Shown here piece after piece: positions 8,651 to 17,823 of a DNA stretch of 64,000 bases. Below the pieces are notes generated by a model that saw only the letters and a program-made list of their open reading frames with translations, did not search any database and was not told where the DNA came from. A program made the translations under genes and the position numbers. The number at the start of each line of letters is the position of its first letter. Positions within the stretch are counted from its first letter, which is position 1. The stretch comes from Clostridia bacterium (GTDB lineage Bacteria > Bacillota > Clostridia > Christensenellales > Aristaeellaceae): contig JAFPWH010000015.1 in the NCBI GenBank assembly GCA_017395065.1, positions 1-64,000 on the forward strand. The letters run 5' to 3'.

Positions 8651-8811
8651 GGATAGAGGTGCGGAGGAGACGTACTTCGCGGCGAGCCGGCAGGCGCTTG
8701 AGCCGCGTGGGAGGCAAGTCCGCCGAATCGGCAGGGGAGGCGTTCCGTGCCGATGGTACTGCGGAGAACATCCGCCGTACTGTCCGCAATCGTGCGGGAG
8801 AGCTATCGGTC
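8651..8811 (+). ncRNA. Lysine riboswitch (L-box)
   Basis: The leader has the conserved ends of the lysine aptamer: GATAGAGGTGCGG at 8652 and GGAGAGCTATC ending near 8808 form the P1 helix, and the core GCCGAATCGGCAGG and the TACTG/CAGTAC-like segments lie between. The 160-base length and position in front of dapA fit the family. When lysine is bound, such elements stop transcription or hide the ribosome site. Downstream of P1 there is a CCGGCCGG palindrome followed by CTTTTT (8822-8846) that could form the off-state terminator. RBS GGGAGG lies near 8869. Confidence 0.92.
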
Positions 8812-8880
8812 ATTGGCAGATACCGGCCGGCTGACGCTTTTTCGCGCAGTCGTTCTTTTTTATTTGCGGGAGGTTTGTTT

Positions 8881-9759
8881 ATGAAACTCGAAGGCAGCTA
8901 TGTGGCACTGATCACCCCCTTCAACGACGACGGCAGCGTAAACTTCAAAAAGCTCGAAGAGCTGATCGAGTTCCAGATCGCGGGCGGCACCGACGGCATC
9001 GTGGTGCTGGGCACCACGGGCGAAAGCAGCACGATGAGCCACGAGGAGGACGAGGACGTGGTGCGCTGCGCCCTTGAAACCATCGCGGGGCGGTGCGCGC
9101 TCATCGCGGGCAGCGGCTCCAACAGCACGGAGACGGCGATCATGAAATCGGTCGCCTACGACAAGCTGGGCGTGGACGGCCTTTTGCTGATCACCCCCTA
9201 TTACAACAAGGCCAACCAGACCGGCATGGTAAAACACTTTACCGCCGTGGCGGACCGCGTCGGCGCGGACGTCATCGTCTACAACGTGCCGGGCAGGACG
9301 GGCTGCGCGCTGAGCGTAAAGAGCGTCGAAGCGCTCTCTAAACACCCGCGCATCATCGGCATCAAGGAAGCCAGCGGCGACATGAGCTACGTGATGAACA
9401 TCGCGCATTTAGCGAGCGAGCATTTCGCCATCGTCTCCGGCAACGACGACATCACCGTGCCGGTCATGGCGGCGGGCGGAACGGGCGTGATCAGCGTGCT
9501 GGCAAACGTCTGCCCCGGGGCGACCTACGACATGACGCACGCGTTTTTGAACGGCGACCTCAAAACCGCCAGGGCGCTGCAGCTCAAATACCTGGAGCTC
9601 ATCCACGCGCTGTTTATGGAGGTCAATCCCATTCCCGTAAAGGAAGCCATGAACCTGATGGGCATGAACGTGGGCCCGATGCGCCTGCCGCTGTGCGAAA
9701 TGGAACCCGATCACAGGGAAGCGCTCAAAAAGGTGCTGGCGAAGTACGAGCTGATCTGA
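8881..9759 (+). CDS. dapA: 4-hydroxy-tetrahydrodipicolinate synthase
   Basis: The 292-residue (beta/alpha)8 aldolase condenses pyruvate with aspartate semialdehyde, the first committed step of lysine and meso-diaminopimelate synthesis. GTTGES near residue 43, Tyr134 in YNVPGRTG and the Schiff-base Lys162 in IIGIKEASGD are present. The start is the ATG at 8881 after GGGAGG; the longer frame runs through the riboswitch and is not coding. The lysine riboswitch gives feedback control. The next pathway genes, dapB and dapH, lie 51 kb away on the other strand without such a leader. Confidence 0.97.
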   Translation: MKLEGSYVALITPFNDDGSVNFKKLEELIEFQIAGGTDGIVVLGTTGESSTMSHEEDEDVVRCALETIAGRCALIAGSGSNSTETAIMKSVAYDKLGVDGLLLITPYYNKANQTGMVKHFTAVADRVGADVIVYNVPGRTGCALSVKSVEALSKHPRIIGIKEASGDMSYVMNIAHLASEHFAIVSGNDDITVPVMAAGGTGVISVLANVCPGATYDMTHAFLNGDLKTARALQLKYLELIHALFMEVNPIPVKEAMNLMGMNVGPMRLPLCEMEPDHREALKKVLAKYELI

Positions 9760-9844
9760 AAAGCGAATTCCCGGATGAAACGATCCTTTGATCCGCCGTC
9801 CCTTCCCCCGCCGAATGCAAGGCGAAGGGAAGAGAAGGAATGAA

Positions 9845-9881
9845 ACCCGACCCCCCGGCGCGCTGCCGGGGGGTCGGGTTA
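9845..9881 (+). terminator. Terminator of dapA
   Basis: A perfect hairpin: AACCCGACCCCCCGG pairs with CCGGGGGGTCGGGTT. It is very GC-rich with only a short T end, and reads as strong in both directions. Confidence 0.75.
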
Positions 9882-10030
9882 TAGAATGAGCGAAAAGATC
9901 GCAAGCCTTGACGCCGTACCGCAAACGGAGATAAACAAAACCTGAATATTGCTGCTTTCCTGCTTGCAACGGTCTGTAAAATCGGGTATACTACTATTGG
10001 ATTATTATGCAAGCGAAAGCAGGTTGGGTT

Positions 10031-11224
10031 ATGGCAAATGAAGCGTTAGGCGCAGCAAAAGAAAAAAAGAATGACGAATTTTATACACAATACGAAGATA
10101 TACAAAAGGAAATAAATGCCTATTTGGAATACGACCCCGATACGTTCCGGGACAAAACAGTTTTATTGCCTTGCGACGATCCCGAATGGAGCAATTTTAC
10201 GCGCTTTTTTGCGCAGAACTTTGACAGATTAGGACTGAAAAAGCTGATCAGCACAAGCTATGCGACCGAAAGCAAGCAAAAGCATTCCCCTGTACAGATT
10301 TCCATATTTGAATTTCTGACAGAATATGAGAAGCAATCCCCGCAATATGATGAGAAAATATCCCCCAAGCGCGGCAAGATATTCACATTGACCCGTCGGA
10401 ACAAGAAAATAGATATAAATGACCTTCAATGGAAATATCTTGACGGCGACGGCGATTTTCGCAGCGAAGAAGTGACATGTTTGCGTGATGAAGCTGACAT
10501 TATAGTAACTAACCCGCCTTTTTCATTGTTCAGGCAATTTGTCGCTTGGATATTTGAAGCAAAGAAAGACTTTTTGATAATTGGAAATCAGAACGCGATA
10601 ACATACAAAGAGTTTTTCCCATATTTGAAAGATAATAAAGCATGGCTTGGCGTTAGCATAACAAGCGGCGACAGGAAATTCAATGTCCCGGATAATTATC
10701 CGTTGGAAGCTGCTACCTGTGGCGTAGATGAAAACGGCAAAAAGTTTATAAGGGTAAAAGGCGTTCGGTGGTTCACGAACCTTGACCATGGCCGGAGACA
10801 TCAGCCGTTGCCGCTTATGACCATGGCCGACAATCTCAAATTCAGCAAGCACAAAGAAATCAAGGAACAAGGCTATTTGAAATACGATAATTATGACGCA
10901 ATAGAGGTTCCATACACCGACGCGATACCGTCGGACTATGACGGCGTTATGGGTGTTCCGATAACGTTCCTTGATAAATATTGCCCTGAACAATTTGAAA
11001 TCATTGGGATAACAAAAACATGGTTTGGTTTAGCTTCAAAAGTATATCCTAATCAAACACAAGTTAGCAGAAACGGAAATACAAGCATTGTATCAAAGCT
11101 GAATGATGGGCCTGCAATAAAAGTTAGTCAAAAACCGCTTGATACAACTTTTTATATGGTTGATAACGATTACTATATTCAACTATATGCCCGTGTACTA
11201 ATTAGAAAGAAGGCAACCGAATAA
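10031..11224 (+). CDS. Adenine-specific DNA methyltransferase, EcoRI family
   Basis: The 397-residue protein opens with [19 protein letters not shown] and has [17 protein letters not shown] and the catalytic N161-PPF motif in [11 protein letters not shown]. These are hallmarks of the M.EcoRI family, which methylates N6 of adenine to mark self DNA. Length is normal. The gene is much more AT-rich than its neighbours and uses AT-ending codons, so it was probably acquired. Its TAA overlaps the ATG of the nuclease gene by one base (TAATG), which suggests one transcript and coupled translation. The ATG at 10031 was preferred over 10007 because family members start there; the ribosome site (AGG) is weak for both. 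Confidence 0.9.
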   Translation: MANEALGAAKEKKNDEFYTQYEDIQKEINAYLEYDPDTFRDKTVLLPCDDPEWSNFTRFFAQNFDRLGLKKLISTSYATESKQKHSPVQISIFEFLTEYEKQSPQYDEKISPKRGKIFTLTRRNKKIDINDLQWKYLDGDGDFRSEEVTCLRDEADIIVTNPPFSLFRQFVAWIFEAKKDFLIIGNQNAITYKEFFPYLKDNKAWLGVSITSGDRKFNVPDNYPLEAATCGVDENGKKFIRVKGVRWFTNLDHGRRHQPLPLMTMADNLKFSKHKEIKEQGYLKYDNYDAIEVPYTDAIPSDYDGVMGVPITFLDKYCPEQFEIIGITKTWFGLASKVYPNQTQVSRNGNTSIVSKLNDGPAIKVSQKPLDTTFYMVDNDYYIQLYARVLIRKKATE

Positions 11225-12387
11225 TGCAAACATACTTAAATATCGACCTTACCATCGAAAAAATCTGCGAGGGCTTTGTCTACAACGAATACGAAGGCAA
11301 GGGCCTGTTCGGGCTGGCGGGCAAATTGGTAATTCAGCCGGAGTATCAGCGCAATTACATTTACGCGGACGGCAAAAAGGACGTTGCCGTTATTCATTCG
11401 ATTTTGAAAGGCTATCCGATCGGCCTGATTTATTTCACGAAGGTTGCGGACGACAAGTTTGAAATCCTTGACGGGCAGCAGCGCATAACCAGCATAGGCC
11501 GCTTTCTGACCGACAAATTTCCCATTATCGGCGCGGACGGCGTTCCCCATTATTTCAGCGGCCTTGCCGAAGATTTGCAGCGCAAAATCCTCGATACAAA
11601 GCTGACGATCTACGAATGCAGCGGCACGGAAAGCGAAATCAAGGAATGGTTCCGCACGATCAACATAGCGGGCGTTCCGCTGAACGAACAGGAACTTTCA
11701 AACGCGATACATTCCGGGCCGTTTGTCACCCTTGCAAAAGCCGAATTCAGCAACAGCCAAAACGCGAACATTCAGAAATGGAGCGCGTATATCAAAGGCG
11801 ACGTAAAGCGGCAGGATTATTTGCGATGTGCGTTTTCATGGGTCAGCAAGGGCAATATTGACGATTACATGAGCAGACACCGCTTTGATACCAATATAAA
11901 CGAATTGAAAGCCTATTTTGGCAGCGTTATTGATTGGGTTTCAAGCGTGTTCAAAGACGTTGAAAACGAAATGCGCGGCCTTGATTGGGGCAGCCTGTAT
12001 GAACGCTTTCATATGAACGCCTACGACCCGAACAAAGTGCATGAGTTGGTAAAAAAGCTGTATGAAGATTTCTATGTCAAAAACAAAAAGGGCATATTTG
12101 AATACATTTTAGGCGGTTGCCAAGAAACAAAGCTGCTTGAAGTCCGTATGTTCGACGATAACGTAAAACGGACGAAATACGCGCAACAGACCAATGCAGC
12201 GAAAGAAGCAGGCGTTTCAAACTGCCCGCTTTGCGCGTTGGGCAACGATAACAACCGAACGCGAATATACAAAATGAACGAAATGGACGCTGACCATGTG
12301 ACCGCGTGGAGCAAAGGCGGCGCGACCGATATAAGCAACTGCACAATGCTGTGCGCAACCCACAACCGCGCGAAAGGAAACAAATAA
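11224..12387 (+). CDS. DUF262-HNH nuclease, probable restriction partner of the methylase
   Basis: The 387-residue protein joins an N-terminal DUF262 domain to a C-terminal HNH nuclease. DUF262 is shown by the Q-P-E-Y-Q-R motif near residue 38 and the D83-GQQR-IT motif, the NTP-hydrolysis signature seen in GmrS-type and SspE-type enzymes. The nuclease end has CPLC near 337, DADH (His358), and [14 protein letters not shown], i.e. a zinc-framed HNH fold with its His/Asn/His set complete. Known relatives with DUF262 cut DNA according to its modification state. With an EcoRI-type methylase directly upstream, the simplest reading is a restriction-modification or related defence cassette; the recognition sequence is unknown. 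Intermediate base composition, more AT-rich than the host genes. Confidence 0.85.
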   Translation: MQTYLNIDLTIEKICEGFVYNEYEGKGLFGLAGKLVIQPEYQRNYIYADGKKDVAVIHSILKGYPIGLIYFTKVADDKFEILDGQQRITSIGRFLTDKFPIIGADGVPHYFSGLAEDLQRKILDTKLTIYECSGTESEIKEWFRTINIAGVPLNEQELSNAIHSGPFVTLAKAEFSNSQNANIQKWSAYIKGDVKRQDYLRCAFSWVSKGNIDDYMSRHRFDTNINELKAYFGSVIDWVSSVFKDVENEMRGLDWGSLYERFHMNAYDPNKVHELVKKLYEDFYVKNKKGIFEYILGGCQETKLLEVRMFDDNVKRTKYAQQTNAAKEAGVSNCPLCALGNDNNRTRIYKMNEMDADHVTAWSKGGATDISNCTMLCATHNRAKGNK

Positions 12388-12522
12388 GCGACAAACCAAA
12401 GAAACAAGGGCGATCCCTACGGCCTGCATCCCGCGATAAGCATCGTCAAGGCGGAAGACCCCGCCGGCCCCGCGAACGGCTCCTGCTATGAAGCCGACTT
12501 CAGTTTACCGCTTCAAAAATGA
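12388..12522 (+). pseudogene. Remnant of the C-terminal end of a host-like gene
   Basis: Right after the nuclease stop, the frame starting at 12388 stays open for 44 codons to a TGA at 12520-12522. From about 12406 on it uses GC-rich, host-like codons (KGDPYGLHPAISIVKAEDP...SCYEADFSLPLQK), then meets a terminator. It has no start codon. I read it as the 3' end of a gene cut when the AT-rich methylase/nuclease island arrived. I do not recognise the family. Confidence 0.4.
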
Positions 12523-12532
12523 ACGATGAATA

Positions 12533-12575
12533 ATAAAGCGAAAACCCCGTCACTGCGTGACAGGGTTTCGCTTGC
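12533..12575. terminator. Bidirectional terminator
   Basis: AAGCGAAA...CCGTCAC, loop TGC, GTGAC...TTTCGCTT forms a long hairpin between the convergent nuclease/remnant and the M16 protease gene. Confidence 0.75.
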
Positions 12576-12598
12576 CGGGCCCCTCGTTTATGCGCTTT

Positions 12599-15472
12599 TT
12601 ACTGCTGTATGATGGGCTCGATCTTATCCAGCCTGTCCTTGCAGGCGTCCAGGGCGGTCTGGCCGCCGATCACGCAGACGGCGGCGGTTTTCAGGGCCTC
12701 GTCGATTTTGTCGGCGATCTGCATCAGCGCCGCCTTGTCCGTCGCGAGCACCTGCTTCCACTCCCTGTCCCTGTCCTCGTCGGTGGTCTTGCTGAAGTAC
12801 ATCCAGTCGGCCTCCGGGCCGATGGAGCGCGGGGTGCGCAGGCGGTCGACGTTGCCGATGGTGCTTACGATGTACTGGGTAAGGTCCGCGTCCGAGGCGG
12901 CGAAGTCTCTGAGCGCCTGCCCGGTCTTTGCGAAGCTTTCCAGCGACTGCGCGGCGCCGGGGTCGCGATAGGAGCTGATGTCGAACGTGCCGCTGTCGTT
13001 TGCCCTGAAGGACGTGCCGTAGGCGCCGCCCTTTACGCGGATGACGTTCCACAGATAGTCGAAGGTCAGAAGCTGCGCGCCCACGAGGGAAGCGCCCCTG
13101 CTGCCGAAATCCGCCTTCGCGCTCATGCCCGCAAAGCCGATCTCGGAGGGGATGAGGTAGCCCTCGGCGGCCCTTTCTTTGGGCGCGATTACGACCCTTT
13201 CGCCGCGGGAGCCGGGGGCGACGCAGGCGATCAGGCTGCTTAGCCACGCTTCGTCCATTTCTCCGGTCAGGCTGAGCGTAAGCCTTTCGCGGCAGAAGAC
13301 GCGCTTTGCCGTTTCGCGCATCCATTTGAGGCTTTCGGAAGAAAACGCCTTGTCCTCGGCCTGCATGAAGCGCAGCATGTCGATGCCGGCCAGCGCCTCC
13401 CTGACCGCGCCCGCGGACGAAAGGCTCGCCCCGGCGCGCCGCGTGGCGTAGGAATTTCCGCTCATCATGACGGCCTGCTCCGTGTCCATGCGGTCCTGCT
13501 TGATCAGGTTGCGGATGTATTTTTCGTCTTCGAACTTCGTGCGGTTGATGATCTCGTCGATCAGGCGCACGGCGTCCTTTTTGTGGCTGTCCAGCACGGC
13601 GACGCTCACAGTGACGACCGGCATGTAGGTCCTCAGCCCGGAGAACACCTGCGCGTACACGCTCATGCGGCCGAGGTTTTCGTCGGTCTCGGTGTCCAGC
13701 TGGGTCACGGTGTAGTTTTCGGTCTCCAGCGAACCCAGCAGCGGCGCGAGCATGGAGACGCGGCTGAGCTCCTCTTTCGTGAAGTCGTCTATGGAAAAGT
13801 GCAGCGTCACGTAGCTGATGCCGCCCGCGTCGACGTTCTGCCAGATCACGTTTACGCCGTTGACGGTTTTGATCTGGGTGGGGATCGGCGTGCGGCTTGC
13901 CGGGATGTCGGAAATGCTCAGGCGCGGCAGGGTCTTGAGCTGCTCGGGCGTGTCGGGCGTGCTCTGACGCAGGCGCAGGCGCCTGAAGTCGTCGATCACC
14001 TGATCGATCTTTTCCTTGCTCCAGCTGTCCTTGAGCGCCTTAAGCCGCTCTTTTTCGGCCTTGCGTTTTTCGTCCGCCACGGTTTTGGAGGGCAGCATGA
14101 CGATCTTCGCCGTGTGTTTTCCGTCGATGTAGATCTCTTTGAGCAGCTTTTCGAAGCCGCCCTCGTCGATCGAGCGGCGAAGCGGCGCGAAAAGCTCGTC
14201 GCGGCACAGGCCCTCCGCGGGGTCGCCGCCGTAGAGCCAGCTGTCCATGCTCTCGAGCCCGTACACCAGGCCCTTGGACAGCCCGCCGTAATCCTTTTCG
14301 CGGTTCAGGAATTCGATGCGGCTGAGCACGCTGGCGAGGCGCTTGCGGTCGAGCCCCTTGGCCTGCTCGGCGAAGACCTCGTCGACCTTGGCCCAGATTT
14401 CGTCCTTCTTTGCGGGATCGCAGTTTTTGAGGATCAGCTTTACGTAGGACTGCATGCCGCCGCTCGAGCGCTCCAGCGAAACGTCCTCGCAAAGCCCCGC
14501 CTCGAGCAGCGCCTTCGTAAGGGGCGACTCGTTGCTGCCGGCCAGGGCTTCGTTGAGCGCCGTGACCGCGAGGTTCTTTTGCACGTCGCTGTACAGGCCG
14601 TACACCCAGCCCTTGCCCAGGAACGCCTTGTTCGTGTCGTCCTCGTCCGGCCCGATGGCGTAAAGGCTCGTCTCCTCCCCGGGAGAGACGCTCTTTTGCA
14701 GGGAGATGCCGGAGTCGGGATCGATTTTGTCGTAATCCTTCAAAAAGCCGTCTAACTTTGCGAACACGCTGTCAGGATCCAGCTTTCCGTCCAGGAAGAT
14801 GTAGCTGTTCGACGGGTGGTAAAAGCGCCTGTGGTTGGCTAAATAGCTTTCGTATGTGAGAAAGGGGATGTGGTCGGGGTCGCCGCCGGAGTCCTTGCCG
14901 TAGCAGCTGTCCGGGAAGAGAAGGCGGTTAAGCCTGTCTCGAACGAGGCTGTCCGACGAGGTGTAGACGCCCTTCATTTCGTTGTAGACGACGCCGTTGA
15001 TCGTGAGCTCGCCCTCGGGGGACTCCAGCTCGTAATGCCAGCCCTCCTGGCGGAAGGAATGCGGGTCCCTGAGCGACAGCGGATGCAGCACCGCGTCCAT
15101 ATATACGTCGATCAGGTTCAGAAAATCCTTGTCGTTTCGGGAGGAGATCGGGTAAATGGTCATGTCCGGCGCGGTCATCGCGTTCAAAAAGGTCGCCAGC
15201 GAGCTTTTGAGCAGCTCCACGAACGGCTCGCGCAGCGGATATTTTTCGGAGCCGTTGAGCACCGAGTGCTCCAGTATGTGGAACACGCCCGTATCGTCCG
15301 AGGGCACGGTGCGGAAGGCGATGGCGAAGGACTTGTTGTCGTCGTCGCGCTCGAGCCAGATCGTGTCCGCGCCGTTTTTGACGTAGGTGAAGCGGTGCAG
15401 TACCGCCTTGATCTCGTCCAGAGGCTGCGAATACTTCAGTTGAAAGCCGTGCAGTACGTCTCCCGGTTTCAT
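12599..15472 (-). CDS. M16C insulinase-type zinc metalloprotease, PreP-like
   Basis: At 957 residues it has the length of the single-chain M16C family (four half-domains in a clam-shell). The inverted zinc motif HILEH is at residues 65-69, followed by the downstream zinc Glu in GVVYNEMKGVY (about residue 170). A peptidase M16C-associated middle segment and a C-terminal domain with GGAYG (about residue 820) are visible. Family members degrade short unfolded peptides in the cytoplasm; no signal peptide is present. Start is the ATG at 15472 with AAAGGAG upstream. The helicase gene ends 21 bases upstream, so the two probably share a transcript. Confidence 0.92.
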   Translation of the reverse strand: MKPGDVLHGFQLKYSQPLDEIKAVLHRFTYVKNGADTIWLERDDDNKSFAIAFRTVPSDDTGVFHILEHSVLNGSEKYPLREPFVELLKSSLATFLNAMTAPDMTIYPISSRNDKDFLNLIDVYMDAVLHPLSLRDPHSFRQEGWHYELESPEGELTINGVVYNEMKGVYTSSDSLVRDRLNRLLFPDSCYGKDSGGDPDHIPFLTYESYLANHRRFYHPSNSYIFLDGKLDPDSVFAKLDGFLKDYDKIDPDSGISLQKSVSPGEETSLYAIGPDEDDTNKAFLGKGWVYGLYSDVQKNLAVTALNEALAGSNESPLTKALLEAGLCEDVSLERSSGGMQSYVKLILKNCDPAKKDEIWAKVDEVFAEQAKGLDRKRLASVLSRIEFLNREKDYGGLSKGLVYGLESMDSWLYGGDPAEGLCRDELFAPLRRSIDEGGFEKLLKEIYIDGKHTAKIVMLPSKTVADEKRKAEKERLKALKDSWSKEKIDQVIDDFRRLRLRQSTPDTPEQLKTLPRLSISDIPASRTPIPTQIKTVNGVNVIWQNVDAGGISYVTLHFSIDDFTKEELSRVSMLAPLLGSLETENYTVTQLDTETDENLGRMSVYAQVFSGLRTYMPVVTVSVAVLDSHKKDAVRLIDEIINRTKFEDEKYIRNLIKQDRMDTEQAVMMSGNSYATRRAGASLSSAGAVREALAGIDMLRFMQAEDKAFSSESLKWMRETAKRVFCRERLTLSLTGEMDEAWLSSLIACVAPGSRGERVVIAPKERAAEGYLIPSEIGFAGMSAKADFGSRGASLVGAQLLTFDYLWNVIRVKGGAYGTSFRANDSGTFDISSYRDPGAAQSLESFAKTGQALRDFAASDADLTQYIVSTIGNVDRLRTPRSIGPEADWMYFSKTTDEDRDREWKQVLATDKAALMQIADKIDEALKTAAVCVIGGQTALDACKDRLDKIEPIIQQ

Positions 15473-15493
15473 TTGTTTTTCTCCTTTTCTTTT

Positions 15494-17758
15494 TTACGCG
15501 TCTTTTGTGAGTTCTTTCAATATCATGATCAGCGTGTGCTTGCTGCCCTCGGCGGTCGCGCCCGTGCAGGCTGGGCAGCCGTCGATGCAGGGACAGGCGG
15601 TCAGCATGTTGAGCGCCTCGCGGAAGAACAGGTCGTTCGTCTCGTACACCCTGTCGCTTAAGCCGATGCCGCCGGGGATGTGGTCGTAGAGGTAGAGCGT
15701 CGGCCGGTCGGAAAACGTGTCCTTTACGTGGTAGACGACGCTTATGTCGTTGACCGAGCACATAAGGAACATGGGCGATATGTGCCTTAGCAGGTAGCTG
15801 AGCGCCACCATCGCGTTTTTGAGCTCGTCCTTGCCGTACTTTTCCTCGAGGCCGTCCGGCAGCGTCCACCAGCAGGCGGTCGTCTGCATTTCGAGCTCGG
15901 GCAGCGTGACCGGCCCCCAGCCGAGGTTTTCGTGGGTATCGAAGCGGATCTTTTTGAAAAGCGTGACGATGCTCGATACCAGCACCTCGCCGCGGTGCTT
16001 TTCGAACGCGCCGACGCTGCCGGAGTCGAACTCGTCCAGCACCTTTAAGCTCGTGGTCAGGTCCGCGTCCGTGTAGTAGCCCACGTCCACGCGGCGTATG
16101 TAGGCTTTTTTGTCGTCGAAGTCCAGCTCCTCGACCTGATACTGCTGGCCTTCGTGCATGTAGATGGCGTACTTGTGCAAAAGCATCGGCACGGTGAAGC
16201 GGTCCATTTCGCCCACGACCCTGTGCTTTTTGGGGTCGGTGATGTCGACGATCACGAAATTCTGGTCGCTGGCGCTGCGCAGGTTAATGCCCGCCTGCGG
16301 GAATTCCTCCGCCATCCAGTACCACTTGTCCGAAACGCGGCGCAGTATGTTCTGCCCGGTGAGATACTCCAGCAGTTCGCCCGTCTCTTCGACGTTTCCG
16401 AACTTTTCGCCCTCGGTAAAGGGCAATTCGTACGAGGCGCACTTGAGGTGGTTCAGCAGTATGTAAAGGTTGTCGGGATTGATGAAGGCCATCTCCGGGC
16501 TCTGGTCGAAATAGTAGTCCGGATGCTTCATGATGTACTGATCCAGCGGGTTCGAGCTTGCGACGAGGATCGTAAGGCTTTCGCCCTTCCTTCGGCCCGC
16601 GCGGCCCGCCTGCTGGCGGGTGGAGGCGATGGTGCCGGGATAGCCGCAAAGCACGCACGCGTCCAGCCGGCCTATGTCGATGCCGAGCTCCAGCGCGTTG
16701 GTCGAGATCACCATGTCCACGCTGCCGTTCCTCAGCTCCCGCTCGATCTCGCGCCTGAGCGTGGGCAGGTATCCGCCGCGGTAGCCGCGCACACGCCCGG
16801 CGTTTCCGATGGGGTCGCGGCAGGTGTCCTTCAGATACCGGGTCAGCACCTCCACGGTCAGGCGGCTTTTGCCGAAGACGATGCTCTTTACGCCGTTTGA
16901 CAGCAGCCTTTCGCAGATCTTCCGGGTCTCGGGTATGCTGCCCGCACGTATGCCCAGCTGGCGGTTGACGACGGGGGGATTGTAGAAAATGACGTGTTTT
17001 TTGCCGCTCGGCGCGCCGTTTTTGTCGATGACGTGTATCTCTCGCCCGGTCATCACGCTGCTGAGCTCGCCGGGGTTTTTGATCGTGGCCGAGCAGCAGA
17101 TGTAGGTGGGATGCGCGCCGTAAAACGCGCAGATGCGCTCGAGGCGCCTGAGCACGTTGGCAAGATTCGAGCCGAACACGCCGCGGTAGGCGTGGATCTC
17201 GTCGATGACGACGTACTTCAGGTTCTCGAACAGCTTGACCCACTTGGTGTGGTGCGGAAGGATGCCCTGATGCAGCATGTCCGGGTTGGTCACGACCACG
17301 TGGCCCGCCTGGCGGATCGCGGTGCGGGCCGAGGCGGGGGTGTCGCCGTCGTAGGTGAAGGCCTTGATGTCCGCGCCCAGCGCCTCGATCATCGAATACA
17401 GCTCCGCGACCTGATCGCTGGAGAGCGCCTTGGTGGGAAAGAGGTAAAGCGCCCTTGCCGCGCTGTCCTTGAGTATCGCGCTTAAGACCGGCAGGTTGTA
17501 GCACAGCGTCTTTCCGCTGGCGGTCGGGGTAACGACCACGAAGTCCTGCCCCCGGAAAGCGCACGCAAGCGCTTCGGCCTGATGGGAATACAGTTTGTTT
17601 ATGCCCCTTTGCCTGAGCACCTCCACCACGCGCGCGTCCGCCTCGGGCGGAAAATCGGCGTAAACGGCGGGATTTTCGGGCAGCGTGCGGATGCACTCCA
17701 CGTTCTGCATGAACGAGGGGTCGTTTTTGAGCTGTTCCAGAAAGTCGTGTACGGTCAT
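15494..17758 (-). CDS. mrfA: DEAD/DEAH-box helicase with C-terminal zinc domain, MrfA/YprA family
   Basis: The 754-residue superfamily 2 helicase has Walker A (PTASGKT, about residue 79), DEIH (about 182), CSATI (about 224) and the motif VI QQAGRAGR (about 383). The C-terminal DUF1998-type region ends in a four-Cys cluster, CPCIDGCPAC, which in Bacillus subtilis MrfA binds zinc. MrfA works with the exonuclease MrfB in a UvrABC-independent repair route for mitomycin-type lesions. No mrfB-like gene is adjacent. ThiI lies 65 bases upstream. Confidence 0.9.
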   Translation of the reverse strand: MTVHDFLEQLKNDPSFMQNVECIRTLPENPAVYADFPPEADARVVEVLRQRGINKLYSHQAEALACAFRGQDFVVVTPTASGKTLCYNLPVLSAILKDSAARALYLFPTKALSSDQVAELYSMIEALGADIKAFTYDGDTPASARTAIRQAGHVVVTNPDMLHQGILPHHTKWVKLFENLKYVVIDEIHAYRGVFGSNLANVLRRLERICAFYGAHPTYICCSATIKNPGELSSVMTGREIHVIDKNGAPSGKKHVIFYNPPVVNRQLGIRAGSIPETRKICERLLSNGVKSIVFGKSRLTVEVLTRYLKDTCRDPIGNAGRVRGYRGGYLPTLRREIERELRNGSVDMVISTNALELGIDIGRLDACVLCGYPGTIASTRQQAGRAGRRKGESLTILVASSNPLDQYIMKHPDYYFDQSPEMAFINPDNLYILLNHLKCASYELPFTEGEKFGNVEETGELLEYLTGQNILRRVSDKWYWMAEEFPQAGINLRSASDQNFVIVDITDPKKHRVVGEMDRFTVPMLLHKYAIYMHEGQQYQVEELDFDDKKAYIRRVDVGYYTDADLTTSLKVLDEFDSGSVGAFEKHRGEVLVSSIVTLFKKIRFDTHENLGWGPVTLPELEMQTTACWWTLPDGLEEKYGKDELKNAMVALSYLLRHISPMFLMCSVNDISVVYHVKDTFSDRPTLYLYDHIPGGIGLSDRVYETNDLFFREALNMLTACPCIDGCPACTGATAEGSKHTLIMILKELTKDA

Positions 17759-17823
17759 GCGGGGAGCCTTTCTCTGTTTTGCGTATCGTCGGTCGGGGAG
17801 AGGCGTTTTTTGCCGCTTCGCCT

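Noticed and set aside
8659-8880. N-terminal extension of DapA
   Set aside because: The frame crosses the lysine riboswitch; DapA homologues begin at the ATG at 8881 after GGGAGG.
12557-15661. Long plus-strand frames opposite the M16 protease (12557-13243, 13583-14755, 14870-15661)
   Set aside because: No ribosome sites or recognisable domains; mirror of GC-rich minus-strand coding.
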